From contig JAFVEF010000009.1 of the NCBI GenBank assembly GCA_017478105.1, positions 1 to 44,992 of the forward strand: a stretch of 44,992 nt of DNA. Direction: 5' to 3'. Below the pieces are notes generated by a model that saw only the letters and a program-made list of their open reading frames with translations, was not told where the DNA came from and ran no database searches. The translations under genes and the position numbers were made by a program. This DNA comes from Bacilli bacterium. Lineage in GTDB: Bacteria; Bacillota_I; Bacilli_A; RF39; UBA660. Position 1 is the first letter of the stretch. Each line of letters begins with the position of its first letter. Shown here in pieces: positions 1 through 6,553 of this stretch.

Positions 1-1
1 C

Positions 2-100
2 CTAATTAAATTATACATTGATTATTACAATAATGAAAGACCTAGTTATGCATTAAATTATAAAACCCCAATTCAATTTAAAATCGAATCAGGCTTTTAA
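2..100 (+). CDS. IS3-family transposase OrfB, C-terminal end only (cut by window edge)
   Basis: The reading frame entering at base 2 gives about 32 residues before a TAA at 98-100. It includes DYYNNERPSYALNYKTPIQF, the usual C-terminal signature of IS3/IS150-type OrfB integrases (YNxxRPHxALxYKTPxxF). These proteins are DDE transposases that cut and join the ends of their own element. The catalytic residues would lie to the left of the window, so activity cannot be judged. The following bases probably carry the right end of the element. The family call rests on a short stretch but the motif is characteristic. Confidence 0.75.
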   Translation, partial: LIKLYIDYYNNERPSYALNYKTPIQFKIESGF

Positions 101-111
101 TTCTTACTTTT

Positions 112-155
112 TTACTGTCTACTTTTACTTGACTACTTTATAATCTAGTCTTTTT
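112..155 (+). repeat. Possible IS right end with terminator-like hairpin
   Basis: Just past the transposase stop there is TTACTGTCTACTTTTACTTG, then GACTA (131-135) and TAGTC (146-150), which can pair around a 10-nt loop and are followed by five Ts. The position fits either the terminal inverted repeat of the IS3-like element or a weak terminator. The GACTA/TAGTC core matches three strong terminators elsewhere in the window. The left end of the element is outside the window, so the repeat cannot be confirmed. Confidence 0.35.
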
Positions 156-192
156 AATTTCTCTTTCCAATACCCCCTGGGGGTGTTATAAT
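129..192 (+). promoter_or_regulatory. csoR promoter with GC-rich CsoR-type operator
   Basis: ACCCCCTGGGGGT at 172-184 is a palindrome around a central T, conspicuous in such AT-rich DNA. It matches the form of CsoR-family operators, a run of C followed by a run of G. Two promoter readings are possible. One is TTGACT (129-134) with TTTAAT (153-158), which puts the operator just after the start site. The other is TTTCCA (164-169) with TATAAT (187-192), which puts it in the spacer. Either would give repression by apo-CsoR. The ribosome site AAGAAGGAG lies at 194-202, which favours the upstream promoter. Confidence 0.7.
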
Positions 193-210
193 TAAGAAGG
201 AGCTGATAAT

Positions 211-516
211 ATGGCAAAGTGTAATAAATGTGAATCGTGTTCTAGAAGTAAGCATAGAACAGATGATGAAAAAAAGTATATAAAAAGAAGATTAAATACT
301 ATAGAAGGACAAGTACGTGGAGTATCTAAAATGATAGATGATGATAAATATTGTAATGATATATTAACTCAATTACTCGCAATTAATAAATCAATTAAAA
401 GTTTAAGTACTGAAATTTTAAAAGGACATATATCTACTTGTGTAGTAGATGATATTAAAAACAATAAACTAGAAATGATTGATGAAGTAATGGAATTAAT
501 GGGTAGGTTAAACTAA
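211..516 (+). CDS. csoR: CsoR-family copper-sensing repressor
   Basis: This is a 101-residue all-helical repressor of the CsoR/RcnR (DUF156) family. The metal ligands are visible as Cys48, His73 and Cys77. Their spacing of 25 and 4 residues is the same as C36/H61/C65 of Mycobacterium CsoR, so a Cu(I) sensor is preferred over the persulfide sensor CstR, which lacks the His. The family core RLNTIEGQVRGVSKMI starts at residue 27. The N-terminus adds three cysteines (4, 7, 10) that could also bind metal. The start has a good ribosome site and follows a matching operator, so autoregulation is likely. No copper exporter or chaperone lies downstream in the window; the next gene is mnmA. Confidence 0.9.
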   Translation: MAKCNKCESCSRSKHRTDDEKKYIKRRLNTIEGQVRGVSKMIDDDKYCNDILTQLLAINKSIKSLSTEILKGHISTCVVDDIKNNKLEMIDEVMELMGRLN

Positions 517-575
517 TGAATAATAAATTTGAGAATTGGAAAGGTCCAAAAAAATAGAATAGAAAGAATGATATT

Positions 576-1685
576 ATGAAGGAAAAAGTAGTTATTGGCA
601 TGAGTGGAGGAGTAGATTCATCAGTCGCAGCCATAAAGTTAATTAAAGAAGGTTATGAAGTAATTGGATTATTTATGCGTAACTGGGATTCTTTTGCTAA
701 TGGAGAATATAGTGATGCTCCAGTAGGAGAAAACGGAATATGTCCTCAAGAAGAGGATTATAATGATGCTAAAGCAGTATGTGATAAATTAAATATCCCA
801 TTACATCGAAAAGATTTTGTAAAAGAATATTATGATTATGTATTTAAATACTTTTTAGATGAATTAGAAAAAGGTAGAACCCCTAATCCAGATATTATGT
901 GTAACAAATATATAAAATTTGATATGTTTGCCAAAGAAGCGGAAAAACTAGGAGCCGATTATATAGCAACTGGGCATTATGCAAGAATAAAAGATGGGAA
1001 ATTATTAAGAGCAGTCGATGAAAATAAAGATCAAACATATTTTTTGTCACAAGTTACAAAAGAACAGTTAAAAAATGTCTTATTTCCTATTGGTGATATG
1101 TTAAAATCAGAGGTTAGAAAAATAGCTGAAGAATATGATTTAATAACTGCTGATAAAAAAGACTCAACTGGTATATGTTTCATTGGAGAAAGAAACTTAA
1201 CAAAATTTTTAAAAAATTATTTGCCAAATAAACCAGGAAATATTGTTAACATTGATACAAAAGAAATAGTTGGAAAACACATTGGATTAATGTATTATAC
1301 AATTGGTCAAAGAAGAGGATTAGATATTGGTGGTAAAGAAGACAGAATGTTTGTAGTAGGAAAAGATTTAGAACAAAACATTTTATATATTTGTATTGGT
1401 GAAGATAATGATTATTTAATTTCTGACTCTTGTATAATAGAAGATGTTAATTATTTATCTGATGAGAAGATTAATAAGTGTACAGCAAAATTTAGATATA
1501 GACAAAAAGATGTAGAAGTAGAATTAGAGTATCTCGATAATAATGAAATATTAGTTAAGTATCCCCAAGGAGAAAAAAGAGTTACGCCTGGGCAAGCATG
1601 TGTGTTATATAATGGTAAAGAATGTTTAGGCGGGGGAATAATAAAAGAAGTTAGAAAAAACAATACAAAGGTTTGGTATTTATAA
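576..1685 (+). CDS. mnmA: tRNA-specific 2-thiouridylase MnmA
   Basis: MnmA adenylates U34 of tRNA-Glu, Gln and Lys and replaces its C2 oxygen with sulfur taken from a persulfide relay. The PP-loop ATP site SGGVDSS is at residues 10-16. The two catalytic cysteines are visible as Cys109 in MCNKYIKF and Cys201 in DSTGICFIGER. The C-terminus carries the tRNA-binding barrel. At 369 residues it has the normal family length. It lies 59 bases after csoR with no terminator between, so the two may be co-transcribed, and a strong terminator follows the stop. Its ribosome site is weak (AGAAAG). Confidence 0.96.
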   Translation: MKEKVVIGMSGGVDSSVAAIKLIKEGYEVIGLFMRNWDSFANGEYSDAPVGENGICPQEEDYNDAKAVCDKLNIPLHRKDFVKEYYDYVFKYFLDELEKGRTPNPDIMCNKYIKFDMFAKEAEKLGADYIATGHYARIKDGKLLRAVDENKDQTYFLSQVTKEQLKNVLFPIGDMLKSEVRKIAEEYDLITADKKDSTGICFIGERNLTKFLKNYLPNKPGNIVNIDTKEIVGKHIGLMYYTIGQRRGLDIGGKEDRMFVVGKDLEQNILYICIGEDNDYLISDSCIIEDVNYLSDEKINKCTAKFRYRQKDVEVELEYLDNNEILVKYPQGEKRVTPGQACVLYNGKECLGGGIIKEVRKNNTKVWYL

Positions 1686-1713
1686 AAAAGACTATACTTT
1701 CTAGTCTTTTTTT
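1685..1713. terminator. Bidirectional terminator between mnmA and tetR
   Basis: AAAAAGACTA (1685-1694) pairs with TAGTCTTTTT (1702-1711) around a 7-nt loop. There is a T run on the plus strand and, by symmetry, on the minus strand. It serves the convergent mnmA and tetR genes, and the tetR stop codon lies inside it. Confidence 0.9.
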
Positions 1714-2270
1714 GTTAATCCTGATAAACCATTTATGACAAGATTATAATTTAATTCAACTATTTCATCAAAAGGAATTACTTTATTATCATTTACCCAA
1801 GCTTTATATAAAGAAAGAGTAGTATTATGCATATAGTTAATAGCAATATTTAATCTATACTTATCTAGTCCTTCAAATATAGAAGTATTAATATAAGATT
1901 CTTTAACTTTATTTATCATCTGATTTCTAATATATTCATAGTTAGGGTCACAAGTTAATTTATCCATAAATTCTCCCTTTTGTATATGAAATAAATAAAA
2001 TCTTTTAATAATTTCTTTATAGTCATGAAAAATATCTAATCCATCAATAAACTTAATATATTCTTCACAGTATTTAATTTCTAAACTCTTAACTAATTCT
2101 TCAATAGTAGCATAATGAAGATAAAAAGTTTTTCTATTAATTTTAGCTCGTTCAGATAATTCCTTAACAGTAATATTTTCAAAATTCATCTCTAAAACTA
2201 GTTGTTTAAAAGCTTCAATTATTTTTTCTTCATTTTTTATAAATCTTGCATCCTCTTTCACATATATCAC
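1701..2270 (-). CDS. TetR/AcrR-family regulator (DhaS-like)
   Basis: This 189-residue regulator has an N-terminal TetR helix-turn-helix at about residues 10-60: NITVKELSERAKINRKTFYLHY, where the second helix ends in the typical K-T-F-Y-x-H-Y. The C-terminal ligand domain is variable, and the overall form resembles DhaS-type TetR proteins. It is transcribed away from the NTF2-like/flavodoxin/aldo-keto reductase operon and shares a 123-base control region with it that holds a palindrome. It probably represses both units and is released by an electrophile or similar compound. That function is inferred from the neighbours; the ligand is unknown. Confidence 0.85.
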   Translation of the reverse strand: MIYVKEDARFIKNEEKIIEAFKQLVLEMNFENITVKELSERAKINRKTFYLHYATIEELVKSLEIKYCEEYIKFIDGLDIFHDYKEIIKRFYLFHIQKGEFMDKLTCDPNYEYIRNQMINKVKESYINTSIFEGLDKYRLNIAINYMHNTTLSLYKAWVNDNKVIPFDEIVELNYNLVINGLSGLTKKD

Positions 2271-2293
2271 CTAATACACAAATTTTATTTATG

Positions 2294-2307
2294 TGAGTAT
2301 TAACTCA
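2294..2307. promoter_or_regulatory. Candidate TetR operator in the divergent region
   Basis: TGAGT-ATTA-ACTCA forms perfect 5-bp half-sites around 4 bases. It sits between the tetR start (2270) and the -10 of the divergent operon, where TetR-family repressors usually bind. No second copy was noticed in the window. Confidence 0.5.
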
Positions 2308-2325
2308 AATTTACTATTATTTTGT

Positions 2326-2354
2326 TGCAGATTTATTATATAATTATTTTAGAA
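2326..2354 (+). promoter_or_regulatory. Promoter of the NTF2/flavodoxin operon; copy A of a 29-nt repeat
   Basis: A TATAAT -10 lies at 2339-2344, inside a 29-nt stretch that recurs at 21061-21089 with only two differences. No good -35 lies at the normal distance, so the shared flank may be an activator or operator site rather than plain promoter sequence. Confidence 0.55.
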
Positions 2355-2393
2355 GTTAAGCAACACGAGTGTAATAATTATAAGAGGGACAAT

Positions 2394-2843
2394 ATGAGAA
2401 GGATTATAGTAGTAATTATATGTTTCATAATAATGATTGGAGGAATATATATGCTAAAATATAATAGAAATAATAACATTAGTAGTTTAACTAGCGAAGA
2501 AAATATTATTTTAAACAGATATAAGGAAATGCAACAAGCAATGGTTGATAAAGACATTGATAAGTTAAATAAGATCGTAAAAGATGGAACAACATTTACT
2601 CACATGTCAGGAAAAACCCAAACAAAAGAAGAATACTTTGAAGATATAAGAACTGGGGCATTAGATTATCAATCTTATACTATAGAAAATCCAAGTGTAT
2701 CAATAGATGGTAATAAAGCAATCTTAAAAGCAAGAGTAACACTTACAGCAAATGCTTATGGTGCACAAGGTTCATATCCATTTAATGTATCTGCTTATTT
2801 TGAAAAAGTAGATAAAGAATGGTTATATACAAATAAATATTAG
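2394..2843 (+). CDS. Membrane-anchored NTF2-like (DUF4440) protein
   Basis: This 149-residue protein has an N-terminal membrane segment (about 4-20) and an outside domain of the NTF2/SnoaL fold: RYKEMQQAMVDKDIDKLNKI, then FTHMSGKTQTKEEYFEDI, then the terminal strands ending in EKVDKEWLYTNKY. This is the pattern of DUF4440 proteins, small cone-shaped domains that bind ligands or isomerise them. No catalytic residue can be assigned. The start at 2394 is chosen for its AGAGGGA ribosome site; the frame is open from 2322 but has no site there. It is the first gene of a TetR-linked operon with a flavodoxin and an aldo/keto reductase. Confidence 0.75.
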   Translation: MRRIIVVIICFIIMIGGIYMLKYNRNNNISSLTSEENIILNRYKEMQQAMVDKDIDKLNKIVKDGTTFTHMSGKTQTKEEYFEDIRTGALDYQSYTIENPSVSIDGNKAILKARVTLTANAYGAQGSYPFNVSAYFEKVDKEWLYTNKY

Positions 2844-2853
2844 GAGGAAAAAA

Positions 2854-3360
2854 ATGAAAGATAAGAAAAGTTTAATAATCTACTTTAGTAGAGCAGATGA
2901 GAATTATTTTGGTGGAGAAATGAAATATGTAGATAAAGGTAATACAGAAGTTATTGCTGAATACATAAAAGATATTGTTGGAGGAGATCTATTTAAAGTA
3001 GAACCTCTTAATCCGTATCCCGCTAATTATATGGAATGTATTGAAGAAGCAAAAGCAAGAACTAAAGAACATAATGCACCTATAAAGGAAAATGTTCCAG
3101 ATATCTCTAGTTATGAAGTTATTTATGTGGGATCACCAATATATTGGGGAGGAATGCCAGAAGAATTATTTACTGCATTACAAGGATTAGATTATTCAGG
3201 TAAAATAATTAGACCATTTACAACCCATGAAGGTTCAGGATTATCTGGAGTACCTAGACAATTAAAAGAAATATGTGTAGGTGCTGAAGTACTTGATGGA
3301 TTAGCAATAGTAGGATCTCAAGTCAAAAACTCAAAACAAAAAGTAGAAGATTGGATTTAA
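2854..3360 (+). CDS. Flavodoxin-family protein
   Basis: At 168 residues this is a single flavodoxin fold (Flavodoxin_4-like) predicted to bind FMN. The first strand LIIYFSR is followed by a modified phosphate loop, KGNTEVIAEYI, instead of the classic T/SxTGxT. The later loops VGSPIYWGGMPEELFT and PFTTHEGSGLSG are the usual isoalloxazine contacts. Such proteins serve as small quinone or nitro-compound reductases or electron carriers. The ribosome site TAGGAGGAA is strong. It lies 10 bases after the NTF2-like gene and 13 before the reductase, so it is in the same operon. Confidence 0.88.
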   Translation: MKDKKSLIIYFSRADENYFGGEMKYVDKGNTEVIAEYIKDIVGGDLFKVEPLNPYPANYMECIEEAKARTKEHNAPIKENVPDISSYEVIYVGSPIYWGGMPEELFTALQGLDYSGKIIRPFTTHEGSGLSGVPRQLKEICVGAEVLDGLAIVGSQVKNSKQKVEDWI

Positions 3361-3373
3361 GGAGGAATATATA

Positions 3374-4222
3374 ATGGAAAAATTTAAATTGAATGATGGA
3401 AGAGTTATGCCAAGCGTTGGAATAGGAACATTTTTATTAAGCCCAGATGAAGCAGAAGAAAGTGTTAAAGAAGCGCTAAAAGTAGGATATAGATTAATTG
3501 ATACAGCAAATGCCTATCAAAATGAAAGAGCAGTAGGAAGAGCTATTAAAAAATCAGGAATACCAAGAGAAGAAATATTTGTAGAAACAAAATTATGGCC
3601 TTCTGTATATACTGATCCAGAAGCAATAGATAAAACACTAAAAAGATTGGATTTAGACTATATTGATTTATTACTACTTCATCAACCAGCAGGAGATTAT
3701 ATAACTGGTTATAAGATGATGGAAAAAGCTTTAAAAGAAGGGAAAGTTAAATCTATTGGTATATCAAATTTCTATGGAGAAAGATTAGACAATCTTTTAA
3801 ATAATGCCGAGATTAAACCTGCTGTTACTCAAGTTGAAACTCATCCGTACTACCCCCAAAATGAAATGAAAGAAAAACTAAATGAATATGGAACAAAAAT
3901 CCAAGCATGGTATCCATTAGGTGGAAGAGGTAATGATTCTGTATTAACTGAAGAAGTTATTAAAGAACTAGCCGAAAAATATGGTAAGAGTCCTGCTCAA
4001 ATAATACTTAGATGGCATAATCAAAAAGGAGTAATAGTTATTCCTGGATCAAAAAATCCAGAACATATTAAAGATAATCTAAATATATTTGATTTTGAAT
4101 TATCAGATGATGATATGAAAAAAATTGATGAATTAGATAAAAACAAACCATTTTATAATCAAACAGATGAAAGCCTAGATGGTTTTGCTAAATGGAATCC
4201 AGACTTTGATTCTCAAAAATAA
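3374..4222 (+). CDS. Aldo/keto reductase
   Basis: This 282-residue (alpha/beta)8 barrel reduces aldehydes or ketones with NADPH. The full catalytic tetrad is present: Asp43 in LIDTANAY, Tyr48, Lys73 in ETKLWPS and His103 in LLLLHQP. The C-terminal cofactor segment VIPGSKNPEHIKDNLNIFDF is normal, and it resembles 2,5-diketo-gluconate reductase/YvgN-type enzymes. It is the last gene of the TetR-linked operon, which looks suited to clearing reactive carbonyls or quinones. A GNRA-loop terminator follows. Confidence 0.93.
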   Translation: MEKFKLNDGRVMPSVGIGTFLLSPDEAEESVKEALKVGYRLIDTANAYQNERAVGRAIKKSGIPREEIFVETKLWPSVYTDPEAIDKTLKRLDLDYIDLLLLHQPAGDYITGYKMMEKALKEGKVKSIGISNFYGERLDNLLNNAEIKPAVTQVETHPYYPQNEMKEKLNEYGTKIQAWYPLGGRGNDSVLTEEVIKELAEKYGKSPAQIILRWHNQKGVIVIPGSKNPEHIKDNLNIFDFELSDDDMKKIDELDKNKPFYNQTDESLDGFAKWNPDFDSQK

Positions 4223-4245
4223 AATGATTGAAAGTTTAAAATATT

Positions 4246-4266
4246 AGGAACGAAAGTTCCTTTTTA
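4246..4266 (+). terminator. Terminator after aldo/keto reductase
   Basis: AGGAAC-GAAA-GTTCCT, a 6-bp stem with a GAAA tetraloop, is followed by Ts. Confidence 0.9.
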
Positions 4267-4268
4267 TA

Positions 4269-4306
4269 TTGACATAATATATTATATGTTCTACAATATT
4301 ATTGTA
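4269..4306 (+). promoter_or_regulatory. Promoter and GntR operator of the ABC operon
   Basis: TTGACA (4269-4274), 17 bases, then TACAAT (4292-4297) make a near-consensus sigma-A promoter. The -10 is the left half of a perfect palindrome TACAAT-ATT-ATTGTA (4292-4306), so a bound dimer would block RNA polymerase. The GntR gene begins 30 bases downstream, which implies autorepression. Confidence 0.75.
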
Positions 4307-4335
4307 TTAAGCAAATAACACAATGAGGTGACATT

Positions 4336-4695
4336 ATGGAACTAGCATTTGATAATAATATTCCAATATATATCCAATTACTGGAATATATGAAAATTTA
4401 TCTTATTTCTGGAGTATTTAAATGTGGAGAAAAACTACCATCAGTTAGAGAATTTGCAACTACATTCAAGGTTAATCCAAATACGATGCAAAAAGCACTA
4501 GCTGAACTTGAAAGTATGAATCTTATTTATACAGAAAGAACTAATGGTAAATATGTAACTAAAGATCAAACAGTAATTGATAAGTTAAAAGATGAATATG
4601 CTGTTACTCTTGCTAAAAGTTATTATCAGGGCATGAAAAGAATAGGCTTAGGTAAAGCTGATTCTATAAAATACTTAGAAGGGATAGATGAGTAA
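4336..4695 (+). CDS. GntR-family regulator, YtrA subfamily
   Basis: This 119-residue protein is almost only a winged helix: PIYIQLLEYMKIYLISGVF, then KLPSVREFATTFKVNPNTMQ, then ALAELESMNLIYTERTNGKYV. A short C-terminal dimerisation tail (about 80-119) follows. The small size and the position in front of an ABC transporter are typical of YtrA-type GntR regulators, which repress cell-envelope-stress or antibiotic-responsive exporters. It overlaps the ATPase gene by 8 bases and has a palindromic operator over its promoter. Confidence 0.9.
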   Translation: MELAFDNNIPIYIQLLEYMKIYLISGVFKCGEKLPSVREFATTFKVNPNTMQKALAELESMNLIYTERTNGKYVTKDQTVIDKLKDEYAVTLAKSYYQGMKRIGLGKADSIKYLEGIDE

Positions 4696-5392
4696 TATGA
4701 AGTTATTAGAAATAAAAAAATTAAATAAAAATTTTGATAATAAAAAAATATTAACTGATATTAATTTAAGTATTTCTAGTGGTAAGATAGTTGGTCTATT
4801 AGGTAAAAACGGTGCTGGTAAATCAACATTAATAAAACTTATAAATGACTTACTTACTCCTTCAAGTGGGGAGATATTAGTAAATGGAAAAGAAATAGGT
4901 GTAGAATCAAAAAAAGTAATATCATATTTACCTGAGAGAACATATTTAAATAAACAAATGAAAGTCTCTGAAGTAATAGAATTATTTAGGGATTTCTATC
5001 AAGATTTTGATGAAGAAAAAGCAATTAGATTATTAAAAGACTTGGATTTAGACATCAATCAATCTTTAACAAAAATGAGTAAAGGAATGCAAGAAAAAGT
5101 ACAATTAGTGCTTGTCATGTCAAGAAAAGCAGATTTATATATTTTAGATGAACCATTAGGTGGAGTAGATCCCGCTACAAGAGATTATATATTAGATACA
5201 ATACTTTCTAATTTTAATGAAAATGCTAGTGTTATTATTTCAACACATTTAATATCCGATATCGAAAGAATTTTAGACGAAGTAATTTTTATAGATAAAG
5301 GTAAAATAGTCTTACAAAGTGATGCTGATAAACTTAGAAATAAAGAAAAATCATCAATTGATGAAATCTTTAGGAGGATGTTTAAATGTTAA
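4688..5392 (+). CDS. ABC transporter ATP-binding protein
   Basis: This 234-residue ATPase powers the adjacent permease. Walker A is GLLGKNGAGKST, the signature is the variant MSKGMQEKVQ, Walker B is LYILDEPLGGVDPATRD, and the switch His is in ISTHLISD. Two starts are possible, 4688 and 4697. The first is used because AGAAGGG ends 4 bases before it. The order GntR-ATPase-permease with short overlaps matches ytr-like exporter operons. The cargo cannot be read from the sequence. Confidence 0.93.
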   Translation: MSNMKLLEIKKLNKNFDNKKILTDINLSISSGKIVGLLGKNGAGKSTLIKLINDLLTPSSGEILVNGKEIGVESKKVISYLPERTYLNKQMKVSEVIELFRDFYQDFDEEKAIRLLKDLDLDINQSLTKMSKGMQEKVQLVLVMSRKADLYILDEPLGGVDPATRDYILDTILSNFNENASVIISTHLISDIERILDEVIFIDKGKIVLQSDADKLRNKEKSSIDEIFRRMFKC

Positions 5393-6180
5393 GGAAATTA
5401 TTAAAATATGATCTAAAATATATGATTAAGAATATGTGTATATTCTATATATTATCTGTATTTTTTGCTATAACTACAAGAATATTATTTGAAATAGAAC
5501 AATCCGTTATAATTAAAATCATAGGTCAAATAAGTGTAGGTTGTATGTTTGCTATGCTAGCAAATATACTAATTAATACTATGATGAGGAGTTGGATTAG
5601 ATTTAATAGTTCATTATATAAAGATGAATCTTATCTAACTCATACATTACCAGTTACTAAAAATGATATATATAATTCAAAACTTATTCAAACATTTATT
5701 TTTTTCTTTATAGGCTTTATTGTAATTATAATAAGTTTATTTATAGCTTATTATTCAAAAGAAAATTGGCAAGCAATAACTAATATTGTAAAAAATATTA
5801 CAATAGGATTAAATATGAATACATTATTTTTTATAACGATGTTTTTACTGGTAGTATTCTTAGAAATATTTAATGCTATACAATGCGGCTTTTATGGTAT
5901 CGTTTTAGGAAATAGAAAGAATAATGCAAAAATAGGATATTCTGTATTATTTGGATTTATTCTATATTTAGTATCTCAAACTATAGTTTTAGCATTAATG
6001 TTCATATATGGTTTATTTGATTCATCGGTAATGGGATTGTTTCAAACTTCAACAGTAAGTATAGATGCCAATGCATTTAAGGTATTATTAGTTTTAGCAT
6101 CTCTATTATATGTAGTAATAATATATTGTATGAGTATGTTATGTAAAAGGACTCTTAATAAGGGAGTAAATGTTGAATAA
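5386..6180 (+). CDS. ABC transporter permease (six-helix type)
   Basis: This 264-residue hydrophobic protein has about six membrane segments, starting near residues 16-36, 45-65, 105-125, 150-170, 185-210 and 230-250. It has no large outside loop and no enzyme domain. Its start overlaps the ATPase end by 7 bases, so translation is probably coupled. It forms the membrane half of the GntR-controlled exporter. A terminator follows at once. Confidence 0.85.
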   Translation: MLRKLLKYDLKYMIKNMCIFYILSVFFAITTRILFEIEQSVIIKIIGQISVGCMFAMLANILINTMMRSWIRFNSSLYKDESYLTHTLPVTKNDIYNSKLIQTFIFFFIGFIVIIISLFIAYYSKENWQAITNIVKNITIGLNMNTLFFITMFLLVVFLEIFNAIQCGFYGIVLGNRKNNAKIGYSVLFGFILYLVSQTIVLALMFIYGLFDSSVMGLFQTSTVSIDANAFKVLLVLASLLYVVIIYCMSMLCKRTLNKGVNVE

Positions 6181-6203
6181 ACTAATTGTAAAATTAAGAT
6201 ATT

Positions 6204-6229
6204 AGGAGAATGTAATAATTCTCTTTTTT
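6204..6229 (+). terminator. Terminator after ABC permease
   Basis: GAGAAT (6206-6211) pairs with ATTCTC (6218-6223) around a 6-nt loop and is followed by six Ts. The stem can extend outward by a G-T and an A-T pair. Confidence 0.85.
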
Positions 6230-6260
6230 ATATGACAATAATATGTGAATGGAGGATAAT

Positions 6261-6461
6261 ATGCCAGTAGAATTACTAAATGAGTTTATTGAAAAGAATT
6301 GTACAATAACATTAATGGGAAATGAACATATACAATTTACAGGTGTTGTTATATCAATTGAAGGATATTGGATAAAGATAAAAGAACATGAATCTATTAG
6401 AGTTATTAATGGTGCAATGATCCAGGATATAAAAACAGATAAATATATAGAGAAACGATAA
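6261..6461 (+). CDS. Small DUF6897-like beta-barrel protein
   Basis: This 66-residue protein is mostly beta strand: NCTITLMGNEHIQFTGVVIS, then GYWIKIKEH, then RVINGAMIQDIK. It is like a one-domain Sm/SH3 barrel and recalls DUF6897. There is no signal peptide or membrane segment. The start at 6261 is preferred because GGAGG at 6251-6255 is correctly spaced; an in-frame ATG at 6249 would overlap that site. It appears monocistronic. Function unknown. Confidence 0.6.
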   Translation: MPVELLNEFIEKNCTITLMGNEHIQFTGVVISIEGYWIKIKEHESIRVINGAMIQDIKTDKYIEKR

Positions 6462-6484
6462 ATATAGTTAATTGTACTAATAAA

Positions 6485-6529
6485 ATGAAAATCGTTCTCA
6501 TAGAATTAATATCCAATAAATGATATAAT
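6485..6529 (+). promoter_or_regulatory. Extended -10 promoter with Fur/PerR-like box
   Basis: TGATATAAT ends at 6529, an extended -10 for the following membrane gene. Upstream, ATGAAAATCGTTCTCAT (6485-6501) is an imperfect palindrome that agrees with the 7-1-7 Fur-family core TGATAATnATTATCA at 11 of 14 positions. This suggests metal or peroxide control, but a single site is weak evidence. Confidence 0.4.
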
Positions 6530-6553
6530 AAGAATCAAGTGAGTGTGATATAA

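Noticed and set aside
211..516. CsoR homologue as the persulfide sensor CstR
   Set aside because: His73 is present at the copper ligand position; CstR proteins lack it.
516..557. A 13-codon frame (MNNKFENWKGPKK) overlapping the csoR stop by one base
   Set aside because: Too short, no ribosome site, no recognisable peptide. The overlap alone is not enough.
1451..1663. Antisense frames over mnmA and many other genes
   Set aside because: Mirror frames of AT-rich coding DNA without ribosome sites; the plus-strand genes have clear family matches.
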